Of a stretch of 64,000 nt of DNA, positions 8,931-19,556 are shown piece by piece. Within the stretch, counting starts at the first letter, position 1, and each line of letters starts with the position of its first letter. The notes below the pieces were generated by a model. The model was not told the DNA's origin, did no database searches, and saw only the letters and a list, made by a program, of their open reading frames with translations. Source of the stretch: Phenylobacterium immobile (ATCC 35973) (lineage in GTDB: Bacteria > Pseudomonadota > Alphaproteobacteria > Caulobacterales > Caulobacteraceae); the NCBI RefSeq assembly GCF_001375595.1, contig NZ_CVJQ01000001.1, forward strand, positions 1,054,001 through 1,118,000, written 5' to 3'. A program made the position numbers and the translations under genes.

Positions 8931-10382
8931 TCAGCCTGCGGCCAGGTCGCGGTATAGGCTTGCATAGGCCTGCGCAGGCTCGGTCCAGGAGACGTCGCTG
9001 GCCATGCCATTGAGCTGAAGGCGACGCCAGGAGTCAGGCTTGCGATAAAGACTGGATGCCCGCCGGATCGCGCTCTCCAGCATGGGACCGCTGACCGGCG
9101 AGAACTGGACGCCGGTGGCGGTGCGCGCCGCCATGGCCATGGGGCTGGCGTCGATGATCGTGTCCGCCAGGCCGCCGACGCGAGCGACCACCGGCACAGC
9201 CCCATAGCGCAGGGCGCACAGCTGGGTCAGACCGCAGGGCTCGAACCGCGACGGGACGATCAGGGCGTCGACACCGGCCTGGATCGCATGGGCCAGGGTC
9301 TCGTCGTAGCCGATTTGCACGCTGATCCGGCCAGCGTTCGAAGCCGCGGCGTTGGCGAAGCCCTCCTCCATCCATCGGTCGCCCGAGCCCAGCACCGCGA
9401 GCTGGCCGCCAGTCTCCAGGATCGTTGGTAGGGCGGCGAGCAGGAGGTCCAGTCCCTTCTGCCAGCTCAGTCGGCTGATCACGCCGAAGAGCGGCGCATC
9501 AGGGGCGACCTCCAGGCCCAACCGGGCCTGCAAGGCGGCCTTGTTCACGGCGCGGGCGGCGATGTCCGCGGCGTCGTAGGCCTGGGCGATGTGCGGGTCG
9601 GTCGCCGGATTCCAGACGTCGGTGTCGATCCCGTTCAGGATCCCGCTGAGGCGGTCGGCGCGACCGCGGATGAGGCCGTCGAGGCCCATGCCCCACTCGG
9701 GGGTGCAGATTTCGGCTGCATAGGTCGGCGAGACGGTGGTCACCCGGTCGGCCAGGCGCAGGCCCGCCTTCAGGAAGCCGATGTCGCCATAGTATTCGAC
9801 GCCGTCGTGGGTGAAGGCGTGCGCCGGCAATCCAAGCGCCCCCATCAGCTTGCGGTCGAACTGACCCTGGAACGCGAGGTTATGGACGGTGAACACGACT
9901 GGCGTGCGCGGGCCGCCGTTGAAGGTGAGATAGGCCGCGGTCATGCCCGCCTGCCAGTCGTGGGCGTGCACAACGTCGGGCCGCCAGTCGGCCAGCAGGC
10001 CCTGGGCGATCGCCGCGCCAGCCGCCGACAGGGCGGCGAACCGGAGGGCGTTATCGCCGAAGTCGCGTCCGTCCATGCCGGCGTAGGGTCCGCCGGCTCG
10101 GTCGAACAGGTGCGGCGCGTCCAGCACGATCAGGTCCAGACCCTCGACCTTGACGCCCAAGAGCTGCGCCGGTCCGCCGAAATGCGTCGTAAAGGCGTGA
10201 AGCGGCTTGGCGCGCTTCAACCGCGCCATCACCGCCGGATACCCGGGCAGCAGCGTCCGCACCGTCACGCCCTCGGTCTTCAATGCGCCGGGTAGGGCGC
10301 CGGCCACGTCCGCCAGACCACCGGTCTTGATCAACGGATAGACTTCGGACGCGACCGCCAGGACGTTCAGCTTCACGGCCAT
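8931..10382 (-). CDS. glgA: Glycogen synthase (ADP-glucose, GT5)
   Basis: 483-residue GT5 glycogen synthase, transferring glucose from ADP-glucose to the growing alpha-1,4 chain. Key features: [10 protein letters not shown] (19-28) for ADP-glucose binding, HDWQAGMT (141-148), the C-domain entry ISRLSWQKG (302-310), and the acceptor/nucleotide motif [11 protein letters not shown] with Glu381, then VGGLADTI. Length matches bacterial GlgA. ATG 10382 lies 2 bp after the glgC stop, and its own stop lies 2 bp before the fusion gene, so it sits inside a single operon. Confidence 0.96.
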   Translation of the reverse strand: MAVKLNVLAVASEVYPLIKTGGLADVAGALPGALKTEGVTVRTLLPGYPAVMARLKRAKPLHAFTTHFGGPAQLLGVKVEGLDLIVLDAPHLFDRAGGPYAGMDGRDFGDNALRFAALSAAGAAIAQGLLADWRPDVVHAHDWQAGMTAAYLTFNGGPRTPVVFTVHNLAFQGQFDRKLMGALGLPAHAFTHDGVEYYGDIGFLKAGLRLADRVTTVSPTYAAEICTPEWGMGLDGLIRGRADRLSGILNGIDTDVWNPATDPHIAQAYDAADIAARAVNKAALQARLGLEVAPDAPLFGVISRLSWQKGLDLLLAALPTILETGGQLAVLGSGDRWMEEGFANAAASNAGRISVQIGYDETLAHAIQAGVDALIVPSRFEPCGLTQLCALRYGAVPVVARVGGLADTIIDASPMAMAARTATGVQFSPVSGPMLESAIRRASSLYRKPDSWRRLQLNGMASDVSWTEPAQAYASLYRDLAAG

Positions 10383-10384
10383 CC

Positions 10385-11647
10385 TCAGAGCCGGTCGATC
10401 ATCTTCTGGGTGATCAGGCAGACGCCGCCTTCGGACCGGCGAAACCGCTTGCCGTCGATCAACGGATCCTCACCGACGATCAGGCCCTCGGGAATATCCA
10501 CGCCGCGGTCGATGATTACGTTCTTCAGGCGCGCCGAGCGGCCGATGCGAACGCCTGGCATGATCACGCCAAGTTCGACATTGGCGTAGGAATTGACCCG
10601 TACGTCGTTGAACAGCACCGATCGCGAGATCGAGGCGCCGGAGATGACGCAGCCGCCCGATACGAGCGATGACACCGCAGACCCGCGTCGCCCTGGATGA
10701 TCGTGCACGAACTTCGCCGGCGCGTTCATCTCACTGTACGTCCAGATCGGCCAGTCCCGGTCATAGAGGTCGAGGTCGGGCACCACCTCGGTCAGGTCGA
10801 TGTTGGCGGCGAAGAAGCTGTCGATGGTGCCCACGTCGCGCCAATAGGGTCCCGCGTCTGAGGCCGTGCGGATGTAGGAGCGCGCGAACGGGTGGGCGAC
10901 CGCCTTGCCGCCCTTCACCAGCCTGGGAATGATGTCCTTGCCGAAGTCGTGGTCGCTGTCCGGATCGGCCGCGTCGCGTCGCAACTCCTCCGCCAGAAAG
11001 GCGACGTCGAACACATAGATGCCCATGCTGGCCAGGGCCGTGTCCGGCCGGCCCGGCATGTGCGGCGGGTTCGCGGGCTTCTCCAGGAAGTCGATGATCT
11101 GGTCGTTCTCGTCGACGTGCATGACGCCGAAGCCCTTGGCCTCCTCGATGGAAGCCTCGATGCAACCCACGGTCACGTCCGCGCCCTGGTCCACATGCTG
11201 CTGAAGCATGGGCTCGTAGTCCATCTTGTAGACGTGGTCGCCGGCCAGGATGACGATGAACTGCGCGCCGTAGTCCTCGATGATGTCGAGGTTCTGATAG
11301 ACCGCGTCGGCGGTGCCGAGATACCACATGTGCTCGTCCACGCGCTGGCTGGCGGGCAGGATGTCGAAGGTCTCATTGCGCTCGGGTCGGAAGAAATTCC
11401 AGCCGCGCTGCAGATGGCGGATGAGGCTGTGGGCCTTGTACTGCGTCGCCACCGCGATCCGCCGGATGCCGGAATTCATGGCGTTCGACAGGGCGAAGTC
11501 GACAATGCGGAACTTGCCGCCGAAGTAGACCGCCGGCTTGGCCCGGATATCGGTCAGCTCCAGCAAGCGGCTGCCCCGACCGCCAGCCAGCACATAGGCC
11601 ATGGCGTGGCGCGACAGCGGGCCGGATTGGGTCTTCGGGGTCGTCAT
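10385..11647 (-). CDS. glgC: Glucose-1-phosphate adenylyltransferase
   Basis: 420-residue ADP-glucose pyrophosphorylase, the committed and usually allosterically controlled step of bacterial glycogen synthesis. It has the nucleotidyltransferase loop AGGRGSRL, the sugar-phosphate region [28 protein letters not shown] for metal binding, and a C-terminal left-handed beta-helix ([14 protein letters not shown] onward). I place the start at ATG 11647 (MTTPKTQ) because it forms an ATGA overlap with the glgB stop; the in-frame ATG at 11671 lies inside glgB. Confidence 0.96.
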   Translation of the reverse strand: MTTPKTQSGPLSRHAMAYVLAGGRGSRLLELTDIRAKPAVYFGGKFRIVDFALSNAMNSGIRRIAVATQYKAHSLIRHLQRGWNFFRPERNETFDILPASQRVDEHMWYLGTADAVYQNLDIIEDYGAQFIVILAGDHVYKMDYEPMLQQHVDQGADVTVGCIEASIEEAKGFGVMHVDENDQIIDFLEKPANPPHMPGRPDTALASMGIYVFDVAFLAEELRRDAADPDSDHDFGKDIIPRLVKGGKAVAHPFARSYIRTASDAGPYWRDVGTIDSFFAANIDLTEVVPDLDLYDRDWPIWTYSEMNAPAKFVHDHPGRRGSAVSSLVSGGCVISGASISRSVLFNDVRVNSYANVELGVIMPGVRIGRSARLKNVIIDRGVDIPEGLIVGEDPLIDGKRFRRSEGGVCLITQKMIDRL

Positions 11648-13824
11648 TCTGGGGTCCTTGCGCCGTCCCACCTCAGGAACACCGTAGCGAGCGGCGGTAA
11701 AAGAATTTCACTGGAGGCTGGAAAACCCGCGAACGCCTCATCGGTGGCGATCACCTCGCCGAGATTTCCCAGGCCCGAACCGCCGTAGGCATAGGCGTCG
11801 GAATTGAAGACCTCCGTCCACGTCCCTGCGTGCGGCAGACCCAGCCGGTAGCCCTGGCGTGGCTCGGGCGTGAAGTTGCAGATCACCGCGACGGGGGCGT
11901 CGCCCTCTTCGCCAAACCGGATCCAAGCTGCAGTGGATTGAGCGGCGTCGTCCACCACGCTCCACCGGAAGGCGTCCGCATCGTTGTCCCGGCGGAAGAG
12001 CGCCGGCGTTGCGCGATAGAGGAGGTTCAGGTCGCGCACCAACTGCCGCAGGCCCTGGTGTTCGGGATATTGCAGCAGTCCCCACTCCAGTTGCCCGGCC
12101 TCGCTCCATTCGCGGCGCTGACCGAATTCCTGGCCCATGAACAGAAGCTTCTTGCCGGGATAACCCCACTGGAAACCATAGAGCCCGCGCACAGCGGCGA
12201 ACCGACGCCAGTCGTCGCCCGGCATGCCGGACAGGATCGTGCCCTTGCCGTGGACCACCTCGTCGTGACTGAGCGGTAGGACATAGTTCTCACTGAAGGC
12301 GTAGGTCAGCCCGAAGGTCAGCTTCTCGTGGTGGTGCTTGCGAAACAACGGATCGAGCTCGAGGTAGGCCAGGGTGTCGTTCATCCACCCCATGTTCCAC
12401 TTGAAGCCGAAGCCCAGTCCGCCCTCGTGGACCGGGGCGGTCACGCCGGGCCAGCTGGTGCTCTCCTCGGCGATCATCAGGGCCTTGGGCTGCTCGGCGT
12501 AGACGGTGGTGTTAAGCGTCTTCAGGAAGGCCTCGGCGTCGCGGTCCTCGCGTCCCCCCTCAGCGTTGCGCGGGAAGTCGCCGCCCTCGCGGCCATAGTC
12601 CAGATAGAGCATGGCGCTGACCGCATCGACGCGCAGACCGTCAGCGTGGAACACCTCCAGCCAGTAGAGCGCATTGGCGATCAGGTAGTTGGCCACTTCG
12701 CTGCGGGCGAAGTCATAGGCCGCCGTATTCCACTGGGGCTGGAAACCGCGCCGCGGATCGGGGTGTTCGTAAAGCGTGTCGCCATCGAACCGCGCCAGAC
12801 CGTGGGCGTCGGCTGGAAAATGCGCCGGCACCCAGTCCAGAATCACGCCAAGGCCCGCGGCGTGGGCCGCATCGATCAACCGGGCCAACCCCGCCGGCTC
12901 GCCGAACCGGGCGGTGGGGGCGAACAGGCCGATCGGCTGGTAGCCCCAGCTTTCGTCCAGCGGGTGCTCGAACACCGGCATGAACTCCAGGTGGGTGAAA
13001 CCCATGTCCTTGGCGTAGGGGATCAGCGTCTCGGCGATCTCGTCCCAGGTCAGGAAACGGCCTTCCGGTCCCCGTCGCCAGGACCCCAGGTGCACCTCGT
13101 AGATGCTCATGGCGGCCCGCCACGGCTCGGCCGGGCGCGCGTCGCGGTAGCCGGCGTCCCGCCACGCGTGGTCTAGCGGCGCCGGGACCACCGAGGCGGT
13201 GGCCGGTCGCAGTTCCGAGGCCTGGCCGAAGGGGTCGGCCTTCAACGGCAGCCGTTCGCCTGCGCGGGAAATGATCGAGTACTTGTAGGTTGCTCCTGGC
13301 GTCAGGCCAGGCGCGAAGACCTCCCAGACGCCGCTGTCGACCCGCTTGCGCATGGGCAGGGCGCGGCCGTCCCAGTCGTTGAAGTCGCCGACCACCGCAA
13401 CCTGAGCCGCGTTCGGCGCCCAGACGGCGAAGCTCACGCCATGGACGCCCTCATGGGTGATCGCGTGGGCGCCCAGCTTTTCGTACAGCCTGTGGTGGGC
13501 GCCCTCGATCAGCAGGTGATCGTCCAGCGGCCCCAGCAGCGGGCCGAACCGGTAGGGATCGTGCGCCACCCAGCGACCGCCGCGGTTTGTGGCGCGCAGC
13601 AGATAAGGCTGGCCTGGGGCGAGGGGGACGGCGCCTTCGAACACCCAGGGCCGCCGCTCGGTCAGGGTCGCCAGCACCGCGCCGGTCTCGGCCAGCACCT
13701 CCAGCGTCTCGGCGTGCCGCACGAAGGCCCGCACCCAGCCGTCGTGGGGTCCCAGGACAGCGAAGGCGTCGGCCAGTTGTCCCTTGGCGATCGCAGCGAC
13801 CTCGTCGTCCGTCAGGGTGCTCAA
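11644..13824 (-). CDS. glgB: 1,4-alpha-glucan branching enzyme
   Basis: 726-residue GH13 branching enzyme with an N-terminal CBM48-type beta domain ([11 protein letters not shown], then [10 protein letters not shown]). Catalytic residues are in place: nucleophile Asp400 in GLRVDAV, acid/base Glu453 in IAEES, and His-Asp 520-521 in [12 protein letters not shown]. It forms alpha-1,6 branches in the glucan made by GlgA. Length is usual for GlgB with the extra N1 module. It is coupled to glgC by an ATGA overlap and lies 46 bp downstream of glgP. Confidence 0.96.
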   Translation of the reverse strand: MSTLTDDEVAAIAKGQLADAFAVLGPHDGWVRAFVRHAETLEVLAETGAVLATLTERRPWVFEGAVPLAPGQPYLLRATNRGGRWVAHDPYRFGPLLGPLDDHLLIEGAHHRLYEKLGAHAITHEGVHGVSFAVWAPNAAQVAVVGDFNDWDGRALPMRKRVDSGVWEVFAPGLTPGATYKYSIISRAGERLPLKADPFGQASELRPATASVVPAPLDHAWRDAGYRDARPAEPWRAAMSIYEVHLGSWRRGPEGRFLTWDEIAETLIPYAKDMGFTHLEFMPVFEHPLDESWGYQPIGLFAPTARFGEPAGLARLIDAAHAAGLGVILDWVPAHFPADAHGLARFDGDTLYEHPDPRRGFQPQWNTAAYDFARSEVANYLIANALYWLEVFHADGLRVDAVSAMLYLDYGREGGDFPRNAEGGREDRDAEAFLKTLNTTVYAEQPKALMIAEESTSWPGVTAPVHEGGLGFGFKWNMGWMNDTLAYLELDPLFRKHHHEKLTFGLTYAFSENYVLPLSHDEVVHGKGTILSGMPGDDWRRFAAVRGLYGFQWGYPGKKLLFMGQEFGQRREWSEAGQLEWGLLQYPEHQGLRQLVRDLNLLYRATPALFRRDNDADAFRWSVVDDAAQSTAAWIRFGEEGDAPVAVICNFTPEPRQGYRLGLPHAGTWTEVFNSDAYAYGGSGLGNLGEVIATDEAFAGFPASSEILLPPLATVFLRWDGARTPE

Positions 13825-13869
13825 GGTCGTCTCCGGACGGAGGGCGGGAATTGGGGGCGGCGGATCACC

Positions 13870-16356
13870 CTACCGCTTGGTGACGGGCACGTTCCAGATG
13901 TCCTCTGCATATTCCCGGATTGCCCGGTCTGATGAGAAGAAGCCCATGTGGCTGGTATTGAGGATCGCCGAGCGCATCCAGCCCGTCTTGTCGCGCCAGC
14001 GATCACGCACGTCGGCCTGGCGGGCGCAGTAGGCGTCGAAGTCCGTCAGCACCAGGAAATGGTCGTGGTCCATCAGCCCATCCACCAGCGGCTTGTAGAG
14101 GTCCGGCTGATCCGGCGAGAAGACGCCCGAGCGCACCTGGTCCAGCACCTGTTGCAGCATGGGCGATCCCGCCACGATCTCGGCGGTCTTCAGTCCTTCG
14201 GCGCGCGAAGCCTGCACCTCGGCCGCGGTCAGGCCGAAGATGAAGATGTTGTCGTCGCCGACATGTTCCTTGATCTCGACATTGGCCCCATCGAGCGTGC
14301 CGATGGTCAGCGCCCCGTTCAACGCCAGCTTCATGTTGCCGGTGCCCGACGCTTCCATTCCCGCGGTCGAGATCTGCTCGGATAGGTCGGAGGCCGGGAT
14401 GATCTGCTCGGCCAGGCTCACATTGTAGTTCGGCAGGAACACCACCTTCAGCAGGCCGTGCAGGGTCGGGTCGGCGTTCACGGTGCGGGCCACGTCGTTG
14501 ATCAGTTTTATGATCAGCTTAGCGTTGTGGTAGCTGGCCGCCGCCTTGCCGGCGAAGATCTTGACCTGCGGCGTCCAGTTGCGGTGCGGCTGGGCGCGCA
14601 TCTGGTCGTAGAGCGCGATGGTCTGCAGGATGTTGAGCAGCTGGCGCTTGTACTCGTGCTGGCGCTTGATCTGCACGTCGAACATCGCCTCAGGGTCCAG
14701 CCGGATGTGCAGCTTCTCCCAGGTCAGCGCGGCCAGCGCCGCCTTGCGCTCCTTGCGCACCGCCCAGAACCGCTCGTGCACGCCGGCGTCGTCGGCGAAG
14801 GCCGCGAACTCCCCCAGGGTCTCGGCGTCGTGCAGGATCTTCGGACCCACCACATCGACCATCAGGTCGGTCAGGCCCGGGTTCGCCTCCATCAGCCAGC
14901 GGCGGAAGGTGACGCCATTGGTCTTATTGACGATCCGGTCGGGGTAAATCTTGTGGAAGGCCGAGAACACCGTGGTCTTCATCAGGTCGGTGTGCAGCGC
15001 CGAGACGCCGTTCACCTTGTGCGACCCGACGAAGCTCAGCCAGCCCATCCGCACCTGCCGGCCGTGGCTCTCCTCGATCAGCGACACCTCGCCCATCTGT
15101 TCGTCGGAAACCCTGCCCGAGGCCTTCAGTCGCTCCAGATGCTTGGCGTTGATCAGGTAGATGATCTGCATGTGGCGCGGCAGAAGCCGCTCCATCAAGG
15201 CCACCGGCCAGTGCTCCAACGCCTCCGGCAGCAGGGTGTGGTTGGTGTAGCTGAAGGTCGCCACCGCGATGTCCCAGGCCTCATCCCAGGGCAGCTGGTG
15301 CACATCGACCAGCAGGCGCATCAGTTCGGGAATGGCGATCGCCGGGTGGGTGTCGTTCAGCTGGATCGCCACATGCTCGGCCAGCGACCGGATCTCGCCG
15401 TCATGCTGGCGCATGTGCCGGCGGATGATGTCCTGCAGCGCCGCCGAAGAGAAAAAGTACTCCTGCCGCAGGCGCAGCTCCTCGCCCGCCGGTGTTTCAT
15501 CGCTGGGATAGAGCACCTGGGTGATCATCGCCGCCTGCGCCTGGCTGGCCAGCGCCGCCACGTGGTCGCCGCGGTTGAAGGCGTCCAGCTTCAGCGGGTC
15601 GGGCGCGCGCGCCGACCAGAGCCGCAGCGTGTTCACATGTCGCCCGCGCCACCCCACCACCGGCGTGTCATAGGCCTGGGCCTCCACCGTCTCGGCCGGG
15701 TGCCAGGCGTAGGTGTCTTGGCCATCGGCCTGTTCGACCGCTTCGACCGTGCCGCCAAAGCCGATCGAGACCAGCACTTCCGGCCGCTCGAACTCCCATG
15801 GATTGCCCGACGCCAGCCAGTTTTCCGGCACCTCGCCTTGCCAGCCGTCGTTGATCGTCTGGCGGAACAGGCCGTGGTCATAGCGGATGCCGTAGCCGTG
15901 CGCGGCCACCGCCAGGCTCGCCATACTCTCCATGTAGCAGGCGGCCAGCCGCCCCAGGCCCCCGTTGCCCAGCGCCGCGTCCGGCTCGATCGCCTCCAGC
16001 CGCTCCAGGCTGACGCCCAGCTCGCGCAGGGCGTCGCGCATCTGGTTAGTGATGCCCAGGTTGTTCAAGGAATCGGCCAGCAGCCGGCCGATCAGGAACT
16101 CCAGCGACAGGTAGTAAACCCGCTTGCGCTTCTCCTGGTAGATCGCCCGCGTCGAGGGAAACCACCGGTCGACGATCCGATCGCGCACGGTGAGGGCCGT
16201 GGCCATGAACCAGTCGTGTTCGCTGGCCGTGATCGGGTCCTTGCCCACCGCATAGGTCAGCTTCGCCACCAGGGCGCGCCGCAGGGTGGTGATCTCCTCA
16301 TCCTGCTGCGGCAGCGGGATGTAGGCGGCGGGCGAAATGTCGGTGGGAGCAGCCAT
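13870..16356 (-). CDS. glgP: Glycogen/starch phosphorylase
   Basis: 828-residue GT35 phosphorylase releasing glucose-1-phosphate from alpha-1,4 glucan. The PLP site is in GTGNMKLALNG with the Schiff-base lysine near residue 686, followed by GTLDGANVEI. The N-terminal EPDAALGNGGLGRLAACY and the GYGIRYDHGLF segment are classic. It is the first gene of the minus-strand glg operon (glgP-glgB-glgC-glgA-glgX/malQ), so degradation and synthesis are co-expressed. No purine-rich ribosome site is visible before ATG 16356; the preceding bases are TCCTCCTT. Confidence 0.96.
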   Translation of the reverse strand: MAAPTDISPAAYIPLPQQDEEITTLRRALVAKLTYAVGKDPITASEHDWFMATALTVRDRIVDRWFPSTRAIYQEKRKRVYYLSLEFLIGRLLADSLNNLGITNQMRDALRELGVSLERLEAIEPDAALGNGGLGRLAACYMESMASLAVAAHGYGIRYDHGLFRQTINDGWQGEVPENWLASGNPWEFERPEVLVSIGFGGTVEAVEQADGQDTYAWHPAETVEAQAYDTPVVGWRGRHVNTLRLWSARAPDPLKLDAFNRGDHVAALASQAQAAMITQVLYPSDETPAGEELRLRQEYFFSSAALQDIIRRHMRQHDGEIRSLAEHVAIQLNDTHPAIAIPELMRLLVDVHQLPWDEAWDIAVATFSYTNHTLLPEALEHWPVALMERLLPRHMQIIYLINAKHLERLKASGRVSDEQMGEVSLIEESHGRQVRMGWLSFVGSHKVNGVSALHTDLMKTTVFSAFHKIYPDRIVNKTNGVTFRRWLMEANPGLTDLMVDVVGPKILHDAETLGEFAAFADDAGVHERFWAVRKERKAALAALTWEKLHIRLDPEAMFDVQIKRQHEYKRQLLNILQTIALYDQMRAQPHRNWTPQVKIFAGKAAASYHNAKLIIKLINDVARTVNADPTLHGLLKVVFLPNYNVSLAEQIIPASDLSEQISTAGMEASGTGNMKLALNGALTIGTLDGANVEIKEHVGDDNIFIFGLTAAEVQASRAEGLKTAEIVAGSPMLQQVLDQVRSGVFSPDQPDLYKPLVDGLMDHDHFLVLTDFDAYCARQADVRDRWRDKTGWMRSAILNTSHMGFFSSDRAIREYAEDIWNVPVTKR

Positions 16357-16636
16357 AAGGAGGACCGATCAGCGCAATGGAACGAGCCCTATGGGTAGGG
16401 CGCAGCGCGCGGCGTGGTCTAGCTCAATCGCGTCAAGGGGCGACGGTTTTGCGGGGATGCCTGGGCCGCCAAGTCTCTGCGTCAGTTCCTACTCACGCAG
16501 CCAGCACACCGCACCATGAGGATAGTTGGAGCCAATTGGGGCTTGCCGTCATGCCCAAAACGAACGCGGCGTACGCCAGGGCGAGGGCCCGCCCGATCTC
16601 CAATTTGCTCAGTATGACGGTGCGAGGGAACACTTT
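16357..16636. other. Intergenic region upstream of glgP
   Basis: About 280 bp between the start of glgP and the 3' end of the deformylase gene, both on the minus strand. It must hold the glg operon promoter. A TTGACG followed by GCTAGAC is visible on the minus strand (about 16415-16435), but the spacing is only ~7 bp, too short for an alphaproteobacterial housekeeping promoter. Small ORFs here look non-coding. Confidence 0.4.
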
Positions 16637-17173
16637 CTACTCTTCCACGCCCGCCAACGGTCCGTCCGGGAACAGCGCCTCGATGAACCCGAACTTGGTC
16701 ATGTCGGTGATCCGCATCGGGTAGAGCACGCCGTTCAGGTGGTCGAACTCGTGCTGGAAGACGCGGGCGTGAAAGCCGCGGGCCTCGATCGCGACGTCGG
16801 TTCCATTCTCCAGCGTCCCGCCATAGCGGATGTGGTTGGCGCGCGGCACCAGTCCGCGCATGCCGGGCACCGAAAGGCAGCCTTCCCAGCCTTCCTCTGT
16901 CTCTTCCGTCAGCACCTCGATCCAGGGATTGATCAGGGTGATGAGCGGCACCGGCGCTTCGTCCGGATAGCGCGGGTTCTTGTCGAAGCCGAAGATCATC
17001 AGCCGCAGGTCGACGCCGATCTGCGGGGCGGCCAGGCCTACGCCCTTGGCGTCGTGCATGGTCTCGTACATGTCGGCGATGATGGTCCTGAGCTCAGGAT
17101 CGCCCAGGTCCGCCACCGGCTGGGCGACGCGCAGGAGGCGGGGGTCGCCCATCTTCAGAATGTCTCTGATCAT
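16637..17173 (-). CDS. def: Peptide deformylase
   Basis: 178-residue Fe/Zn peptide deformylase removing the formyl group from nascent N-termini. All three family motifs are present: [10 protein letters not shown] (44-53), EGCLSVPG with metal ligand Cys99, and HEFDH (141-145) giving two His ligands and the catalytic Glu142. Length is normal. It does not sit next to fmt in this window. The [11 protein letters not shown] tail is typical of a type I enzyme with a short C-terminus. It may be one of several def copies. Confidence 0.95.
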   Translation of the reverse strand: MIRDILKMGDPRLLRVAQPVADLGDPELRTIIADMYETMHDAKGVGLAAPQIGVDLRLMIFGFDKNPRYPDEAPVPLITLINPWIEVLTEETEEGWEGCLSVPGMRGLVPRANHIRYGGTLENGTDVAIEARGFHARVFQHEFDHLNGVLYPMRITDMTKFGFIEALFPDGPLAGVEE

Positions 17174-17194
17174 GGACGCACTATCCGAGAAGCT

Positions 17195-17696
17195 TCAGTC
17201 GCCCGCCAGCCAGATTTCGGTCAGGGCGGCCAGGGCGGCGAGGCTGGCGCGGTGTTGGCGACGATTAGCGTCCACGTCGGTACGCGGCGCAGTTGCGGTC
17301 GCGGAGGCGCCTCGTCCTCCTGAGTCTGTCGCCAGACCGTGGCGACAAAGTAAAACACCGCGAAATCCAGCAACACGCTCGCCGTCAGCAATACGACCCC
17401 GTGCGCCCAGCGGTCTTCCAGCAGCGGCCGCACGGCTGCGCCGCTAGCCAGCCCGGCCGCACCCAGGCGGCGTACGTCCGCTCGGCCGCCAAAAGGCTGC
17501 GGTTCGCGGCCAACACCGTGCGACGTTCCGCACTGATCAATTGCCGGTCGGCGCTTTCAACGATGGCGCCGGCGGAGGCTTCCAGATGCTGGGCGCTTTC
17601 GCTGACCTTTGCGCGCCTGTTTGGCCACCTGGTAAGCCGCCTCCGCCATCTTGGCGATGGAGCCTGTCGGCGAACTGGCGGTGGCGTGGCGGTCAT
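17195..17696 (-). pseudogene. DUF202 (YidH-like) membrane protein, broken by three apparent frameshifts
   Basis: Reading the minus strand across three frames gives a continuous DUF202-like protein: a helical stretch MAEAAYQVAKQARK, then SESAQHLEASAGAIVESADR, then the family core LLAAERTYAAWVR / GLASGAAVRPLLEDRW, a membrane segment HGVVLLTASVLLDFAVFYFV, then RVPTWTLIVANT and a second hydrophobic end ASLAALAALTEIW. Frame changes are needed near 17604-17610, 17450-17462 and 17245-17255. Each separate ORF alone is a truncated protein. The first in-frame ATG overlaps the TGA of the SLC13 gene, so it once followed that gene in an operon. Decay is the simplest reading; sequencing error cannot be excluded. 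Confidence 0.65.
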
Positions 17697-19486
17697 TGAG
17701 CGGCGCTCCCCAGGGGCCAGAACAGGGCGATGGCCGGCGGCGCGACCAGCAGCACGATTAGGCTGAGCGGCGCCCCCAGCCGCGGATAGTCGGCGAACTT
17801 ATAGCCGCCAGGGCCCATGACCAGTGTGTTGCACTGGTGACCGATGGGCGTCAGGAAGTCGCAGGCCGCGCCCACCGCCACCGCCATCAGGAAAGCGTCA
17901 GGGTTGAAGCCTAGGGTCTTGGCCAGGCTGGCTCCGATCGGCGCCATGATCAACACGGTCGCGGCGTTGTTGAGGAACGGCGTCACCGCCATCGAGCCCA
18001 ACATCACCGCGCCGATGGCGACCACGCCGGGCAGGGCGCCGAACGCTCCGGACAGCAGATGGGCGACGAGGTCGGCGCCGCCGGTCTTCTGGATCGCGTC
18101 GCTTACAGGGATCAGACAGGCGATCAGCACCAGCAAGGGTCCGTCCAGCGCCTGATAGGCCTCGCGCATCTTAAGGCCGCCGAGGGCCACGATGATGACG
18201 GCGGCGCCAAAGAAGGCGACCGAGACCGGGATGACGCCGAAGGCCACCATGATCATGGCCGCAGCCAGCACTCCTGCGGCGGTGAAACGCTGGCGCACCC
18301 CGCCAAGGCGCACTTCCCGCTCGGCCAGGGGCAGCAGGTCCAACGCCTGCAGGGCCGCCGGCAGGCTGAGCTCTGCGCCCTGCAGTAAGAGCAGGTCGCC
18401 GGCCTTCAACCGCACCGTTCGCAGGTGTTGGGTCAACCGAAAGCCGCTGCGGCTCACCCCCAGAAGGTTCACTCCATGGGCGGCGTAAAGGTTGGTCGTC
18501 CGCGCGGAGGCGCCGATCAGCGGTGAATTCGCGCCTATCACCGCCTCGACCGCCCGTACCTCTTCGGTAGGCCCATCCATGGCGACGGGCCTGTCCCGAC
18601 GGGTCAGGTGCAGGCGGCTGCGCACGACGAAGTCGTCCAGCGCCTGCTGGGCGCCTTCAACCAACAAGACGTCGCCAGGCAGGATGACGGTATTCGGGTG
18701 GGGTGTCGGCCGGCGCTTGCCGGCGCGCATCATGCCCATCACCGCGACCTCGCCCTCGGCCAGGCCCATCAGTTCCCCCAGGCGCATGCGGCCGTGCCGC
18801 CAGTCCTCGGGCACAGCGATTTCCGTCAGATAGGTCTTGCCCTCCAAGGCGGCGTCCAAGGTCTGGCCGGCCATGCGGTCGGGCAAGAGACGGTAGGCGA
18901 AGCTAAGGAAGATGAGGGCGCAGGCTGTCAGGATCAGCCCCACGGGCGTGTAGTCGAACATGCCGAACGGCTTGCCCAGGAGCTCCTGGCGCGACTCTGA
19001 AACGATAATGTTCGGCGCGGTTCCGACGAGCGTGGTCAGGCCGCCGATCATGGCCCCGAACGACATCGGCATTAGAAGCCGCGACAGCGAAGTCTGGGTG
19101 CGCCGGCTGATCTGCTGGGCGACCGGCAGCATGATGGCGAGCGCGCCGACGTTCTTGGTGCACATCGACAGCACAGTCACCACTGCAGTTAGGACAGGGA
19201 CTTGGCTGCGCTCGGTCTTCAGCAGCGGTAGGAGGCGTTGCAGGGCGAATTGTACGATTCCCGACTTGGCGAAGGCCGCGCTGACGACCAGGGCGCAGGC
19301 GATGATCATCGTCACGTCGTTGCGGAAGCCGTCAAAAGCGTCTTCGGCCGGGATCACGCCGATTGCGAGGCCCGTCACCAGGGCCGCCAGCGCGATCAGA
19401 TCATAGCGCCAGCGTCCCAGCAGGAAGCCGACGACGGTCGCCGCGACGAGGCCGAAGGCCAGCCCCTGCTGAAGTGTGATCCCCAC
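17693..19486 (-). CDS. SLC13-family permease with two RCK_C (TrkA-C) domains
   Basis: 597-residue divalent anion/Na+ symporter family protein. Membrane segments flank a central cytoplasmic insert (~residues 210-370) containing two TrkA-C-like modules, recognisable by HPNTVILPGDVLLVEG and TVRLKAGDLLLLQG. The first membrane half has the motif KNVGALAIMLP and GTAPNIIVSE; the second has FLNNAATVLIMAPIG and DFLTPIGHQCNTLVMGPGGY, both typical of this family. Substrates in relatives include dicarboxylates and sulfate, so none is assigned. The DUF202 remnant follows with an ATGA overlap. Confidence 0.88.
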   Translation of the reverse strand: MGITLQQGLAFGLVAATVVGFLLGRWRYDLIALAALVTGLAIGVIPAEDAFDGFRNDVTMIIACALVVSAAFAKSGIVQFALQRLLPLLKTERSQVPVLTAVVTVLSMCTKNVGALAIMLPVAQQISRRTQTSLSRLLMPMSFGAMIGGLTTLVGTAPNIIVSESRQELLGKPFGMFDYTPVGLILTACALIFLSFAYRLLPDRMAGQTLDAALEGKTYLTEIAVPEDWRHGRMRLGELMGLAEGEVAVMGMMRAGKRRPTPHPNTVILPGDVLLVEGAQQALDDFVVRSRLHLTRRDRPVAMDGPTEEVRAVEAVIGANSPLIGASARTTNLYAAHGVNLLGVSRSGFRLTQHLRTVRLKAGDLLLLQGAELSLPAALQALDLLPLAEREVRLGGVRQRFTAAGVLAAAMIMVAFGVIPVSVAFFGAAVIIVALGGLKMREAYQALDGPLLVLIACLIPVSDAIQKTGGADLVAHLLSGAFGALPGVVAIGAVMLGSMAVTPFLNNAATVLIMAPIGASLAKTLGFNPDAFLMAVAVGAACDFLTPIGHQCNTLVMGPGGYKFADYPRLGAPLSLIVLLVAPPAIALFWPLGSAAQ

Positions 19487-19556
19487 GCCGCCTCCTGCGC
19501 CTTGACGGTCCAGCTAACGCGCCAGACCGCCGTGTGCTGCACAGGCGGCGTCCAAG

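Noticed and set aside
14458-16398. 646-codon open frame opposite glgP
   Set aside because: No domain recognised; shadow of a strongly conserved gene.
16415-16440. TTGACG ... GCTAGAC promoter-like pair upstream of glgP
   Set aside because: Spacer of about 7 bp is too short for a housekeeping promoter.
19515-19550. Inverted repeat after the exported hydrolase gene
   Set aside because: Bulged stem and no T-tract, so not called as a terminator.
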